20,954 nucleotides of DNA from a virus. The DNA lies in IMG/VR virus record IMGVR_UViG_3300037485_000800, positions 1-20,954 of that record. The stretch is one strand, 5' to 3'. The notes beneath the pieces were generated by a model. That model worked only from the letters and a program-made list of their open reading frames with translations, was not told the origin of the DNA and searched no databases. This document shows positions 12,592-20,210 of this stretch, in pieces. Position 1 is the first letter of the stretch. Each line of letters opens with the position of its first letter. The translations under genes and the position numbers were made by a program.

Positions 12592-12788
12592 TGAAACCAA
12601 AAGTAAAAATAGAACTAAATGAATATTGCCACACTTGTAGTGATGGTTGTTGCACTGATTATGGGACTAATGTGGTTGTAAACGGTGTTGATATGCCTTT
12701 AAACAATCAAGATACTGCAACTATACTAACTCAAATATTAGAGCATTTAGGATATGATGTTGAAATAGTTGAAACCTATAACGATTAG
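12591..12788 (+). CDS. Small cysteine-rich protein, 65 aa
   Basis: Starts on the last base of the preceding stop (TAATG). Cysteines cluster at the N-terminus (CHTCSDGCC, residues 13-21), a possible metal-binding knuckle; the rest looks like a short strand pair and helix (TATILTQILEHLGYDVEIVE). It is the last gene of the rightward operon, ending 178 bp before the convergent late operon. I do not recognise it. Confidence 0.7.
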   Translation: MKPKVKIELNEYCHTCSDGCCTDYGTNVVVNGVDMPLNNQDTATILTQILEHLGYDVEIVETYND

Positions 12789-12791
12789 CAC

Positions 12792-12849
12792 CCCGACAAG
12801 GTATGATTTATCATTCATTAACCCATATTATACCCTACAAGGTATGATA
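12792..12849 (+). repeat. Direct repeats and hairpin between convergent operons
   Basis: CCCGACAAGGTATGAT (12792-12807) recurs as CCCTACAAGGTATGAT (12833-12848), 41 bp apart with one mismatch. The second copy also forms a 9-bp hairpin, 12826-12834 with 12841-12849, loop CTACAA. AGCACCC occurs just before the first copy and again at 12858-12864. The hairpin may act as a two-way terminator between the operons, but it lacks clear T-tracts; paired protein-binding sites are the alternative. The remaining stretch to 12965 shows no gene. Confidence 0.5.
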
Positions 12850-12965
12850 AGTCAGTCAGCACCCAGACATATTCATTATCATAATCACAACGCAAAAGAA
12901 TAGAAACGTAACCCAACCTAAACGGATGTTGCGGTCTTGGTCTGCCCTGCGCTCTGCGGAAATAC

Positions 12966-13430
12966 TCATTTAAAATACAGTTTTGCTTCAGCTTCGCGTC
13001 TGCGGGTTAATCCATTCATTACCTTACCGGCTGCTTTATTCCATTTTTTAAACTCCGCTGAAATAGTAGGATCATTAGGATTAGCATTCACCTTTTTAAG
13101 CAAGGTAGAAGATTTAAGGTTTTGAAGCCCGCAGTTATACGCAAACGAAACCAAAGCACCGAATTGATTTTGATTAATAGTATCTACCGTCAAAGCATCA
13201 ACACCGTATTCAAACTGTTTTAAATCACTCCTAAGATAAACAAGTGCTGTTGATTTATCTATTGGCGGGTCGGTTAATTCTACTCTTTTTCCTGATGGGT
13301 AAACAGTAGTTCCGTGTCCTATTGTATAGGGTTTGTTTCCTGTTGCGGGGTCTGGGTATGGTTTGGCTTCAAAGCCTTCAAACGAAATTATTAAATTCAC
13401 TCCGTCTATTCCTGTTGTTGTTATTCTCAT
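12966..13430 (-). CDS. GH24 phage lysozyme (endolysin)
   Basis: 154 residues of the T4/P22-type lysozyme family, which cleaves the beta-1,4 bond between N-acetylmuramic acid and N-acetylglucosamine. The catalytic E18 is in SFEGF, with D27 and T36 (YTIGHG) completing the triad; the GALVSFAYNCG and NGLTRRREAEAKLY segments are typical of the C-terminal lobe. There is no signal peptide, so it would need a holin, and a holin-like gene lies upstream in the same operon at 15418. It is the last gene of the leftward late operon and overlaps the upstream AP2 gene by 4 bp. Confidence 0.93.
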   Translation of the reverse strand: MRITTTGIDGVNLIISFEGFEAKPYPDPATGNKPYTIGHGTTVYPSGKRVELTDPPIDKSTALVYLRSDLKQFEYGVDALTVDTINQNQFGALVSFAYNCGLQNLKSSTLLKKVNANPNDPTISAEFKKWNKAAGKVMNGLTRRREAEAKLYFK

Positions 13431-13624
13431 TTTTTTACTAATATATTTACGGGTTCTTTTTTGTGCCTGATTAAAATTAAGTCAATAGCCTTTGCAGCTT
13501 CTTTCTCTGTTGCATAGTAGCTATCATACTTTACACCGTTAATAACTATTCTTGCTCTCCATTCGTTATTCCTGCCGATCAGTCGAGGTGTCGGGTGGTA
13601 AACTCCTTTATACTTGCTTTTCAT
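13427..13624 (-). CDS. Stand-alone AP2/ERF-type DNA-binding domain
   Basis: 65 residues consisting almost only of an AP2-like domain: YKGVY at the start, WRARIVINGVKY as the strands, then ATEKEAAKAIDLILIRH as the helix. In bacteria and phages this domain usually sits beside HNH nuclease domains in homing endonucleases, binding DNA by its three-stranded sheet. Here there is no nuclease part. It overlaps the lysozyme gene and the exonuclease gene by 4 bp each, so it is an integral operon member rather than a fresh insertion. It may be a relic of a homing endonuclease or a small DNA-binding regulator. Confidence 0.75.
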   Translation of the reverse strand: MKSKYKGVYHPTPRLIGRNNEWRARIVINGVKYDSYYATEKEAAKAIDLILIRHKKEPVNILVKK

Positions 13625-14409
13625 AAGTTGTGCTTTCTGCGTTCTTGCTTTAGTTTAAACTCTAAATAAGCCCTACGTGTTGCTTCTGAAATTGAGAAAT
13701 AACGCTTGCAATCATTACACTTCATTTGCGTCCACACCGTCCCTACCTTGCTGAATTTAGTAGTGCTTATCATTGTGCGTTCTGAAGCGCAGTGAGGGCA
13801 GTCCCACTTCTCGCCACCTAAGAATACTGCCATATGCGTCTTTGGTGTTATATGCCCGCTAAATTTACGATAAACATTTTCTAATACCTCTACGTCCATC
13901 TTGCAATAGGCAATCATTTCTTTCATTGAATTTTTACAGTTCCTTTCTATTACGTCCTCCCACATAGGCATACCTCGATGCTCTAATTTTTTACCGATGC
14001 CAAAGTATTTAGCAATTTCATCTAACTTATTTGAGGGTAGTTTGAATTTATTTCGTGAAACTTTTAAGGTATCAATACTTTTAATGTCCGGCATAGTTGT
14101 TATACCGTGAAATAAACCGCGTGTTCTTATCCATTTAATGTCGAAGCCGTCCCCGTTGTGAGCAATAACTTCATCACAGGAATTTACTATATCTACAAAC
14201 TCTTTAATTAGCTTTTTATCACAGCCTTTTTCCCACTGTAAACTATGTATCCTTTCTTCGCCCTCAAATTTCCAACAGATGCAAATTATAGCGGAGTGCT
14301 TTCTTATTTGTTCTGGTCGTATGTACTGCTCACCAAGCCGGAATACTTTGGTAATTTCCATATAACTCGTTTCAATGTCGAAAAACATTCGTCTAAATGG
14401 ATTAGCCAT
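13621..14409 (-). CDS. DEDD 3'-5' exonuclease with C-terminal zinc ribbon
   Basis: 262 residues. The N-terminal ~185 residues are an RNase H-like DEDDy exonuclease domain, as in DNA polymerase B proofreading domains and YprB-type nucleases: D11-I-E13 (Exo I), HNGDGFD with D90 (Exo II), and Y168-CKM-D172 (Exo III). A C-terminal zinc ribbon follows (C204/C207 and C231/C234), then a basic helix. It degrades single-stranded 3' ends or RNA. No polymerase domain is present. It lies between an internal terminator and the AP2/lysozyme genes, an unusual place for a nuclease. All catalytic residues are intact. Confidence 0.88.
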   Translation of the reverse strand: MANPFRRMFFDIETSYMEITKVFRLGEQYIRPEQIRKHSAIICICWKFEGEERIHSLQWEKGCDKKLIKEFVDIVNSCDEVIAHNGDGFDIKWIRTRGLFHGITTMPDIKSIDTLKVSRNKFKLPSNKLDEIAKYFGIGKKLEHRGMPMWEDVIERNCKNSMKEMIAYCKMDVEVLENVYRKFSGHITPKTHMAVFLGGEKWDCPHCASERTMISTTKFSKVGTVWTQMKCNDCKRYFSISEATRRAYLEFKLKQERRKHNL

Positions 14410-14413
14410 AAGT

Positions 14414-14435
14414 AAAAAAAGCCCTATTAAGGCTT
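14414..14435 (-). terminator. Rho-independent terminator inside the late operon
   Basis: On the minus strand AAGCC (14435-14431), a 7-nt loop and GGCTT (14423-14419) are followed by a run of T (14420-14414). It lies right at the stop codon of the upstream gene and only a few bases before the exonuclease start at 14409. It probably attenuates rather than ends transcription, reducing exonuclease, AP2 and lysozyme levels relative to virion genes. Confidence 0.65.
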
Positions 14436-14632
14436 CAGTTTTGGTTAGTGTATGCTTCCGCCTCGTCCCCTAAAAACTCATTGATAGACTTAATGCTATC
14501 TTCTATATTGCAAATTTCTGTTACCTGTTGCTCTTGTACTTCGCGGACTTTATGAACCAAATAAAGTAAAACAAAAATAGTTACGTTTCCGAGAAAAGTC
14601 ATGCAGAGAATTATACCTATTGCAATTTCCAT
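14435..14632 (-). CDS. Small membrane protein, 65 aa
   Basis: One N-terminal membrane helix (IAIGIILCMTFLGNVTIFVL, residues 3-22, continuing to about 27) followed by a cytoplasmic or periplasmic acidic coiled-coil-like tail (VREVQEQQVTEICNIEDSIK). It lies among lysis-type genes, so an accessory holin or antiholin role is possible, but a single helix is not diagnostic. It shares its first base with the upstream stop (TAATG) and ends on a terminator. Confidence 0.7.
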   Translation of the reverse strand: MEIAIGIILCMTFLGNVTIFVLLYLVHKVREVQEQQVTEICNIEDSIKSINEFLGDEAEAYTNQN

Positions 14633-14916
14633 TATTCTTTTATCTTTTCAAAAAAGTTAGGCTCTATTTCCTTTATCCGTTGAAAAACAATCTCACTTAA
14701 ATCGTTGATCCGTTTCTTTTCTTCTGGTGTTGTATTCTTATCAATCTCCTGCTGAATTAAATGATTTTCGTGCAGTAATTTATCTATACGTTTTCTCACC
14801 GCTTTATTGGTTTCGTACTTTGTCTGGTCTTCAGTTTTCGCTTGTTTCGCCATTCGCATACTCTCTTCAAAAGGGTGGTATAAAGTAGATATAGTATAGC
14901 GAGGGTTAGCAATCAT
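14632..14916 (-). CDS. Hypothetical helical protein, 94 aa
   Basis: Starts MIANPRYTISTLYHPFEESM with a 4-bp overlap to the small basic gene upstream. From residue 20 on it is a highly charged helical protein (KRIDKLLHENHLIQQEIDKN), ending FFEKIKE. It has no membrane segment and no cysteines. Position in the late operon suggests a virion or assembly role, but nothing in the sequence specifies it. Confidence 0.75.
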   Translation of the reverse strand: MIANPRYTISTLYHPFEESMRMAKQAKTEDQTKYETNKAVRKRIDKLLHENHLIQQEIDKNTTPEEKKRINDLSEIVFQRIKEIEPNFFEKIKE

Positions 14917-15029
14917 TTACCTTGTGAATTGTAGGCTTTTAAACTTTCGTGTTTATTTACGTGTTTCTTGCTTTTACCAAGTTTGCGTTTGCCAAATGTA
15001 ATCTTTTTTTTAACAACTACTTTCGCCAT
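14913..15029 (-). CDS. Very small basic protein, 38 aa
   Basis: ATG at 15029-15027, stop at 14915-14913, with ATGA overlaps on both sides, which argues that it is really translated. Sequence begins MAKVVVKKKITFGKRKLGKS; about a third of residues are Lys or Arg. I recall similar tiny K/R-rich proteins (MAKV...KKKITFGKR...) in Bacteroidota phages. Nucleic-acid binding is likely from charge, function unknown. Confidence 0.75.
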   Translation of the reverse strand: MAKVVVKKKITFGKRKLGKSKKHVNKHESLKAYNSQGK

Positions 15030-15421
15030 CACTTATATATTGAAATTAAAAACCCAACTATGCCACCAATAGCTGCTGAAATACCCGCAATAAAACCGTG
15101 CTTACGTGCGCTTGTCTTATCATGTTCCTCTAAAACCTTTACCCGGCTATCCAACCAATCACAACGCTCAATTAACATATTGTTTAATCTTGCTATCCTT
15201 TCGTTTTGAATATTACTTTCGTCTGCGTAGTCTTTTCCTAAGTCAAAGCGAAGCCCTTTCATCTCACCTATAATTCCTTTTACCCCTGCTTCCTTATTAC
15301 CCATTATGTAGAGTTCTAAGTTTTTTATAGAGTGCTGAATTTCGCCAAGCGAATTAACGATTGCCCGCTGCTCACTTTCAATTTTTGTTACACGGCTTTT
15401 TATTTCTTCTATTTCGGTCAT
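15029..15421 (-). CDS. XhlA-like coiled-coil membrane protein
   Basis: 130 residues: an N-terminal coiled coil (MTEIEEIKSRVTKIESEQRA onward to ~40), a second helical region (75-100) and one C-terminal membrane helix (GFIAGISAAIGGIVGFLISI, residues 109-128). This coiled-coil-then-membrane layout matches the haemolysin XhlA type of phage lysis protein, which works with a holin and endolysin. It is followed directly by holin-type neighbours, supporting a lysis role. It overlaps the genes on both sides by 1-4 bp. Confidence 0.75.
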   Translation of the reverse strand: MTEIEEIKSRVTKIESEQRAIVNSLGEIQHSIKNLELYIMGNKEAGVKGIIGEMKGLRFDLGKDYADESNIQNERIARLNNMLIERCDWLDSRVKVLEEHDKTSARKHGFIAGISAAIGGIVGFLISIYK

Positions 15422-15636
15422 GCTTCTTCTTTTTTATCTTGTAAGTTCTGCCATGTAGTGAGGGCAAGTAAAGCCGCTATTAAAGAAGCCAAAACAAAAG
15501 CCACCTCCGCATTCTCAGGACATTTTTCAGTATGCCTAATCAGTCCGAAAAGCACCAGGAAAGCCATTACCCGTCTTATGGATAATTTGCCGTCCGAACC
15601 CTCGACCATTGCGAGAAAGTAGTTAATCAGTTTCAT
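15418..15636 (-). CDS. Holin-like membrane protein, 72 aa
   Basis: Two hydrophobic segments: a shorter one (MAFLVLFGLI, about 24-33) and a clear one (VAFVLASLIAALLALTTW, 45-62), with a basic residue pair between N-terminus and first segment and a charged C-terminus (QNLQDKKEEA). This is the size and layout of a small class II-type holin that opens the inner membrane for the lysozyme encoded downstream at 12966. It overlaps its neighbours. The holin call rests on topology and operon position, since holins share little sequence. Confidence 0.7.
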   Translation of the reverse strand: MKLINYFLAMVEGSDGKLSIRRVMAFLVLFGLIRHTEKCPENAEVAFVLASLIAALLALTTWQNLQDKKEEA

Positions 15637-15775
15637 CTTTAGGAACTACTGATAACTGTTCTTTATACTGCTTTTGCATTTCAGCAATTAATGAAGCCAC
15701 TTCCTGATAAGGTCGTGAACCTAAATACTGTGTGATTGCGTTTGCTAATTCAAGGGTGATAGTTACTTTTTCCAT
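15623..15775 (-). CDS. Small conserved-looking protein, 50 aa
   Basis: ATG at 15775-15773 shares one base with the upstream stop, and the 3' end overlaps the holin-like gene by 14 bp. Sequence starts MEKVTITLELANAITQYLGS and continues with a helix (YQEVASLIAEMQKQYKEQL). I recall near-identical patterns in many Bacteroidota phages just upstream of holin-like genes. The V-T-I-T-L-E-L strand then helix suggests a small soluble fold. Function unknown. Confidence 0.78.
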   Translation of the reverse strand: MEKVTITLELANAITQYLGSRPYQEVASLIAEMQKQYKEQLSVVPKDETD

Positions 15776-16023
15776 TATTGGTTTATTATAGTTGTTACTC
15801 TTTCGTTTACTAATTCATCAGTCCAGACACCGATTGCAGCGTAGGTAGGTGTTGTGTTTTCATCCCAAAGCGTTTGGTTGTAGGACTTACCCGCAAAAGA
15901 CCATGAAGCCATTACGCAGCCACCGTCATCGATTACCTGGCTAATTGTTACTTCTGTTCCTTCGCCTGTTATTTCGGGCTGTATAACTATTGTTGTTTCG
16001 GGGATTGTAAATTGACGTGCCAT
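15775..16023 (-). CDS. Hypothetical virion-region protein, 82 aa
   Basis: Starts MARQFTIPETTIVIQPEITG; alternating hydrophobic and polar residues indicate a small beta-sandwich, with WSFAGKSYNQTLWDENTTPT in the middle and a short C-terminal helix. Position directly after the tail-fibre-like gene fits a tail-tip or fibre accessory protein. A -7-like TACATTTG lies just before the ATG but without a -33 partner. No family recognised. Confidence 0.75.
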   Translation of the reverse strand: MARQFTIPETTIVIQPEITGEGTEVTISQVIDDGGCVMASWSFAGKSYNQTLWDENTTPTYAAIGVWTDELVNERVTTIINQ

Positions 16024-16041
16024 GTTGCAAATGTATTTATT

Positions 16042-17769
16042 TTATGCTAATATTCCTAATTCTCTCAAAGCCTTAACAACCTGACCTAACTTATACCCAT
16101 CAAATGTGCTGTCCTCATGAACAGCAGTGCTTGGAACGTGTGTATAAGGTGATGTTGCAACTGCCGTTGTAGGCTGAATAATTGGTGTTGCATTCCAGAA
16201 GGAAAGTTTTTGCGTTGTAGCTGTTCCTATTTTTGTTCCTGTTGTAGAACCAAAAACAAAATCTAAAGCATCTGCCCACGTTGCTGTTGATGCACCTGTT
16301 GTTGCTGCTCCACCGCTAATTGTTAATCGTGTTGCAAGTGTTTGTAATGTAGTTCCGCTTCCTAATTTTGTTGATGTTTGAAAAATAATATTACCACCTG
16401 CTGCATTACCTGTTCCTTTTCCGCCTGCTATGGTAAATGCTGCGCCTGCTATGTTTGTGCCAGAACCTGCGGAAGAATTAAGCGTTACTGAGTAAGGCGC
16501 GGTGTGTGTTATTCCGTTAAAATACCAATTATCAATATGCCCACCAGCATCATTTGAACCTAACAATCCTTGAAAGGAAGCTGTAGCGCTGTTTGCCCGA
16601 TAAGCAATATTTATACAACTTGTGCATGCTAAATTATTTAAGTCGGGATTTGTCGCAATTACAATACTTTTAGTTGCATCTGCGCCAGTCGAAAAGCCTG
16701 CGCCCGAACCTATCAATATGCTTTCACTTGGTCCATAAACTCCATTTAAGTACCCTATGCAAGTATTGTCATTTTGGGTTGTAATTCTTTCTCCTGACCT
16801 TGAACCGTAATTGGTGTTTCTAGAACCTGTTGATATTGCTGTACCTGATAGGTAACCATCATTTGTATTATTAATTCCTGATGTTATTCCCTTCCCTGAC
16901 TGATACCCGAATGAAGTGTTATTAATTCCGCTAAAAGAAGCTGATATATGACTTTCAAAACCAAATGCAGTTGAGAATGGTGTTGCTTGTTGCGCCCTAT
17001 ATGAAATAGACTGCGTTAAAGTAGTTCCTATTGCCATTAGGATTGAACCCGTTACAGGGCTGTTTCCTATGGTATCACCTATACTTAATCCACTTGCTGC
17101 CGTAGCCCAACTCAAAGTTACTACTCCCGCTGCGGGTGCTGTTGAACTTAATACCTGCCCTGCCGTTGGTGCTGTGGTCGGTAAATCGTATGTTATTGAA
17201 GCAACAGGATTAGTTCCGCGAATAGTCTGTGTGAATGCGTTGGTTGCGTTCTGTAATGTTAATTGACCTGCAACACTTGAAGCTGTTCCTAAAGCTAAAG
17301 CGGTGGTTAAGATATTGGTAGCTGTTCCGCCATTTGCAGCGGGTAAAACTCCTGTAAAAGTTATATTAGGTGTCGCACCGCCCGATGATGCTATGTTGCC
17401 CGAACCCGTTACAGAAGTTACAGCCCCTGCTAAAGAGGTTAAATACCCGCTGTCATTAGTCCACTGACTTATTAACCCCGTCTTATTACTTAATGCCTGT
17501 GCGCCCGTTAAAGTTACTACTGTGCTATCAATAGTTATTGTGTTTACAGTTCGAGTTAATCCAGTGCTAAATGTTAGTGCGCTTTCCTTTGCGTTCCAAG
17601 TAGCAGCAGAAGCAATACGAGCGTCCGCCAAAGTACCCGTCCAACCTAAAGTTAATGAGGTTGCTTTTAAAAGTGCTGTTAAAGGTGTGCCGCCAAGTGT
17701 AAGCGTTACGTTGGTATCGTCAACTTTACTTAGTGCCTGACCTGTTAAATTTATAGTTGTAGTTGGCAT
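16042..17769 (-). CDS. Long repetitive tail-fibre-like protein
   Basis: 575 residues rich in Thr, Ser, Gly and Ala with almost no charged residues over long stretches, as in phage tail fibres that form trimeric beta structures. The start (MPTTTINLTGQALSK) and segments such as LISQWTNDSGYLTS and LPAANGGTATN are typical fibre shaft linkers. Residues ~282-349 hold four tandem 17-residue repeats with consensus xNNTxxGYxSGxxIxxG. The C-terminus (GYKLGQVVKALRELGILA) is a short helix, and there is no recognisable S74 chaperone domain. It probably contacts host surface glycans or capsule. Confidence 0.82.
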   Translation of the reverse strand: MPTTTINLTGQALSKVDDTNVTLTLGGTPLTALLKATSLTLGWTGTLADARIASAATWNAKESALTFSTGLTRTVNTITIDSTVVTLTGAQALSNKTGLISQWTNDSGYLTSLAGAVTSVTGSGNIASSGGATPNITFTGVLPAANGGTATNILTTALALGTASSVAGQLTLQNATNAFTQTIRGTNPVASITYDLPTTAPTAGQVLSSTAPAAGVVTLSWATAASGLSIGDTIGNSPVTGSILMAIGTTLTQSISYRAQQATPFSTAFGFESHISASFSGINNTSFGYQSGKGITSGINNTNDGYLSGTAISTGSRNTNYGSRSGERITTQNDNTCIGYLNGVYGPSESILIGSGAGFSTGADATKSIVIATNPDLNNLACTSCINIAYRANSATASFQGLLGSNDAGGHIDNWYFNGITHTAPYSVTLNSSAGSGTNIAGAAFTIAGGKGTGNAAGGNIIFQTSTKLGSGTTLQTLATRLTISGGAATTGASTATWADALDFVFGSTTGTKIGTATTQKLSFWNATPIIQPTTAVATSPYTHVPSTAVHEDSTFDGYKLGQVVKALRELGILA

Positions 17770-18395
17770 TATTGAATATTAAATGTTTGATTTACCATTG
17801 ATGCCACCGTTGCCGTCTGGTCTAAAACTCCGTTCACGTAAAAGTTAAATATCGTGTCGGCTAATACTAATGTGCCTCCGCTTGCTACCTGTACTGAGTA
17901 GGTGCTGTCTGTGTTTCTAACTGTTGCATCGTCACAAGTTATATTAGGACAAAGTTCCGTTACATTATCACAAATACAGTCAATTTCAGAAGTGCTTAAC
18001 CCATCTATAAATGTTTCACAAGCTGTTGGCGGTACATAAGTGTTATTGCAACACGTTACCGACCATTCACCTATTACACATGAATAAGTTGCACCTGAAA
18101 CGCTAAACTGAACAGCGGAAACATTAACCTGAGAAACCGATAAAATAAACACAAACTTACCCGCATAAGGATTAAATAGTCCTGTTGGGTAATTGTCCGG
18201 GTCAATCTCAAAATCACCGTTAGCATCTACCGTTACCTGTACGTCATATCTATTGCCAAACTTGTCTGTACAAATTAGCCAATAAACAGTCGCAGGCGTT
18301 AATGAGGTAGCTATGGTTATCGGCAAGCAATCGCCTACCGATAACTCATAACACTCATCACAGTTTACCGCTACATCTGTATCGCAGAAACTCAT
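17769..18395 (-). CDS. Cysteine-rich virion-region protein, 208 aa
   Basis: Begins MSFCDTDVAVNCDECYELSV and has at least 12 cysteines, several in pairs (CC, CDNV/CDD), spread over a beta-rich sequence. The end (GVLDQTATVASMVNQTFNIQ) resembles a beta domain as found in fibre or baseplate proteins. It shares one base with the fibre gene start, so co-expression is tight. The many cysteines may be metal-bound or form cross-links in the mature particle. Likely a tail-tip or fibre-attachment protein; this is inference from position. Confidence 0.72.
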   Translation of the reverse strand: MSFCDTDVAVNCDECYELSVGDCLPITIATSLTPATVYWLICTDKFGNRYDVQVTVDANGDFEIDPDNYPTGLFNPYAGKFVFILSVSQVNVSAVQFSVSGATYSCVIGEWSVTCCNNTYVPPTACETFIDGLSTSEIDCICDNVTELCPNITCDDATVRNTDSTYSVQVASGGTLVLADTIFNFYVNGVLDQTATVASMVNQTFNIQ

Positions 18396-18404
18396 AGCAC
18401 AAGG

Positions 18405-18947
18405 TTATGAGCATTGTGTGCAACGGTCAAAGATGCCTACTGGAATATCCAAAGGACAAAGAGGGTCTTCTTGCGACCATTTAACGCTTACGTTCCATGT
18501 TACCTTTGACTTAATATCCTCTTCAATCGGAGCCATTGCCGCTATTGAAACGGTAGATGTTGATTGATGGATTTTAGTTTCAGTTCTGTACATAACGTTA
18601 AAATCTCTACGCTTTGAAATATCAGTCCAGAAGTCGCAGTTGCCGGTATAGTTTGGGTCAAAAGCTGAGATGACATAATCATAACCGTCATTAACGGTTG
18701 AGTTATCACCAAAGCCCTGACCCTCTACCAAAGATACTGCAAGCGAACCGCGCGTAAATGGTATAATGTAGATGTTTTTATTACAAATAGCATTTGTCCA
18801 TTCTGTTGGGTTTGTAATGTCCGTAAAAGAAAAGGTGTTTTTCTTTAATACCAAAGAGCGTATGCCGCCAAGTTCCTTTGTAGGGCAAGGTGTGCATAAC
18901 GGGTCTGTAATAGTATCAGGACACGTTGGATAATAAATTGCTGACAT
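18405..18947 (-). CDS. Virion-region protein, 180 aa, possible tail protein
   Basis: A beta-rich soluble protein starting MSAIYYPTCPDTITDPLCTP and ending CPLDIPVGIFDRCTQCS, with cysteines concentrated at both ends. The middle (SLVLKKNTFSFTDITNPTEW, then IYIIPFTRGSLAVSL) reads as consecutive strands. Size and location upstream of the Cys-rich and fibre genes would fit a tail-tube or tail-tip protein, but there is no diagnostic motif. It is separated from its upstream neighbour by 18 bp containing a run of T on the plus strand. Confidence 0.72.
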   Translation of the reverse strand: MSAIYYPTCPDTITDPLCTPCPTKELGGIRSLVLKKNTFSFTDITNPTEWTNAICNKNIYIIPFTRGSLAVSLVEGQGFGDNSTVNDGYDYVISAFDPNYTGNCDFWTDISKRRDFNVMYRTETKIHQSTSTVSIAAMAPIEEDIKSKVTWNVSVKWSQEDPLCPLDIPVGIFDRCTQCS

Positions 18948-18965
18948 TGTGTTTTTTTTTTAAAA

Positions 18966-19535
18966 TTAGCAAAGTGCAAAGCACTCCGTATTAATATCTG
19001 ATAGCACATTGTAATCAATAGAAAAACACTGATAAAAAGGCGGTAGATTATCGTCCGTTCCGAACTCTTCACTCCATACCGAAGATTTATTAATGTTGAT
19101 TGCTGTGATTTCAATGTCGATGTTTGAAAACCAATTTCCGAGTGTAGCCGTTTGCGCATTGCTCAAGTGCGTTAAAAAACCTACATTAATCGCTGTTATT
19201 AAATCGTCTAATTCAAACTGCATTATTTGCCTATTAGCAAAACATACAAGTTTTAAAGTAGTCGTTTCTTTTATTTGTATTCCGTCACCGTATTCATCTG
19301 CCTCGCTTGGCTCTATGCCTGTGATGCGGTGATAAACTTGAAAAGGAAAAGTGTCATTCAATTCAACTTCTGTACCCTCTCCATTATTATCTAAGATTAA
19401 AGGAATAGTCATTGCTTCGCGTTTCACTAATTCCGCCAATCCTGAAAATTTGCCGCGCTGAAATCTCTTTGAAGATAGCGTAGTGCTTTCAAAATTTGTG
19501 TTAATTAATGTTACTATGTCGGCAATTTTACTCAT
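18966..19535 (-). CDS. Virion-region protein, 189 aa, possible connector/tail completion
   Basis: Starts MSKIADIVTLINTNFESTTL with an N-terminal helix, then alternating strands and helices (TTLKLVCFANRQIMQFELDD is characteristic), ending in DINTECFALC. Mixed alpha/beta, ~190 aa and its place just after a gp10-like gene in transcription order fit a head-tail connector or tail-terminator protein as seen in siphoviral gene orders. This is context-based; I cannot name a family. It overlaps the small gene upstream by 8 bp. Confidence 0.72.
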   Translation of the reverse strand: MSKIADIVTLINTNFESTTLSSKRFQRGKFSGLAELVKREAMTIPLILDNNGEGTEVELNDTFPFQVYHRITGIEPSEADEYGDGIQIKETTTLKLVCFANRQIMQFELDDLITAINVGFLTHLSNAQTATLGNWFSNIDIEITAININKSSVWSEEFGTDDNLPPFYQCFSIDYNVLSDINTECFALC

Positions 19536-19650
19536 TTACTACTTTAATCTTTTCGTCATTTACTTTTATGGTTGCTAATTCGCAGCCTTTTAAATCTAAT
19601 TCAGTTACTAATCCTGCAATCGGGCTAAGTTCAATTTCTACCGTAATCAT
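19528..19650 (-). CDS. Very small protein, 40 aa
   Basis: ATG at 19650-19648 overlaps the upstream stop (ATGA), and the 3' end overlaps the next gene by 8 bp. The sequence (MITVEIELSPIAGLVTELDL, then KGCELATIKVNDEKIKVVNE) looks like a compact beta fold of a single small domain. Position and overlaps support translation. No function recognised. Confidence 0.65.
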   Translation of the reverse strand: MITVEIELSPIAGLVTELDLKGCELATIKVNDEKIKVVNE

Positions 19651-20210
19651 TTTAAATGGTCTTTAATGAAACGAATAGTTATATCCTTTGCCTGTTGTTC
19701 ACCCTCTTTGCTTACTCCCCAAATTTTTTGATTATACTTATCTTCCATTCCTTCCGAAATATCTTTGCCGTATTGACTTTCAAATCCGATTAAGTACTTA
19801 TTGTTTACGTTCTGAATAATAAAATCAGTTTTCAACTTTCCGCTTAATTGTAGGTTTACGTGTGATGTTTCTGCCCATATAGTCTGCCTGAACTCTTTGT
19901 AACCTTCTGCAAAATATCTTGACTTATGAGGTTTTCCGTTCTTAAATTTAGTGCTGCCGTTTTTGCCTTTTGTGCTAAACTTTTTAGGGCTTTGGTTTGG
20001 GTTTATATAAGTTGATTTAGTAGAATATTTACCTGCACCAATCAATCTGATATTTACGTCTTTGCCGGTGTTGTGTATTCTGTACCTATTTTCCTGCCAA
20101 AAGTTATTTGCCACCTCTCGCACGAGTTTGTCCATATCCATCTGAGTAGCTTTTAGCTTTTCAGTGATACTTAAAACAACAGAACCCGCGTTTGATTTAT
20201 AGGTAAGCAT
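19647..20210 (-). CDS. Virion morphogenesis protein, gp10-like
   Basis: 187 residues: an N-terminal helical segment (VVLSITEKLKATQMDMDKLV), a basic Lys/Ser/Gly-rich middle, and a C-terminal part (KYLIGFESQYGKDISEGMED ... WGVSKEGEQQAKDITIRFIK) resembling HK97 gp10/minor head-tail proteins, where a YG..-E-G segment and a final helix recur. Such proteins act in head completion or tail joining. It overlaps both neighbours by 1-4 bp. Assignment is from pattern memory and gene order and is moderate. Confidence 0.68.
   Translation of the reverse strand: MLTYKSNAGSVVLSITEKLKATQMDMDKLVREVANNFWQENRYRIHNTGKDVNIRLIGAGKYSTKSTYINPNQSPKKFSTKGKNGSTKFKNGKPHKSRYFAEGYKEFRQTIWAETSHVNLQLSGKLKTDFIIQNVNNKYLIGFESQYGKDISEGMEDKYNQKIWGVSKEGEQQAKDITIRFIKDHLK

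Noticed and set aside
12937-13125. Plus-strand open frame over the lysozyme 3' end
   Set aside because: Antisense to a lysozyme with intact catalytic residues; no leader or promoter.
16026-16035. Possible leftward promoter (TACATTTG on the minus strand) before the 82-aa gene
   Set aside because: No TTTG or TTG at a suitable distance upstream, and the ATG follows only four bases later; probably chance in a tight gene junction.
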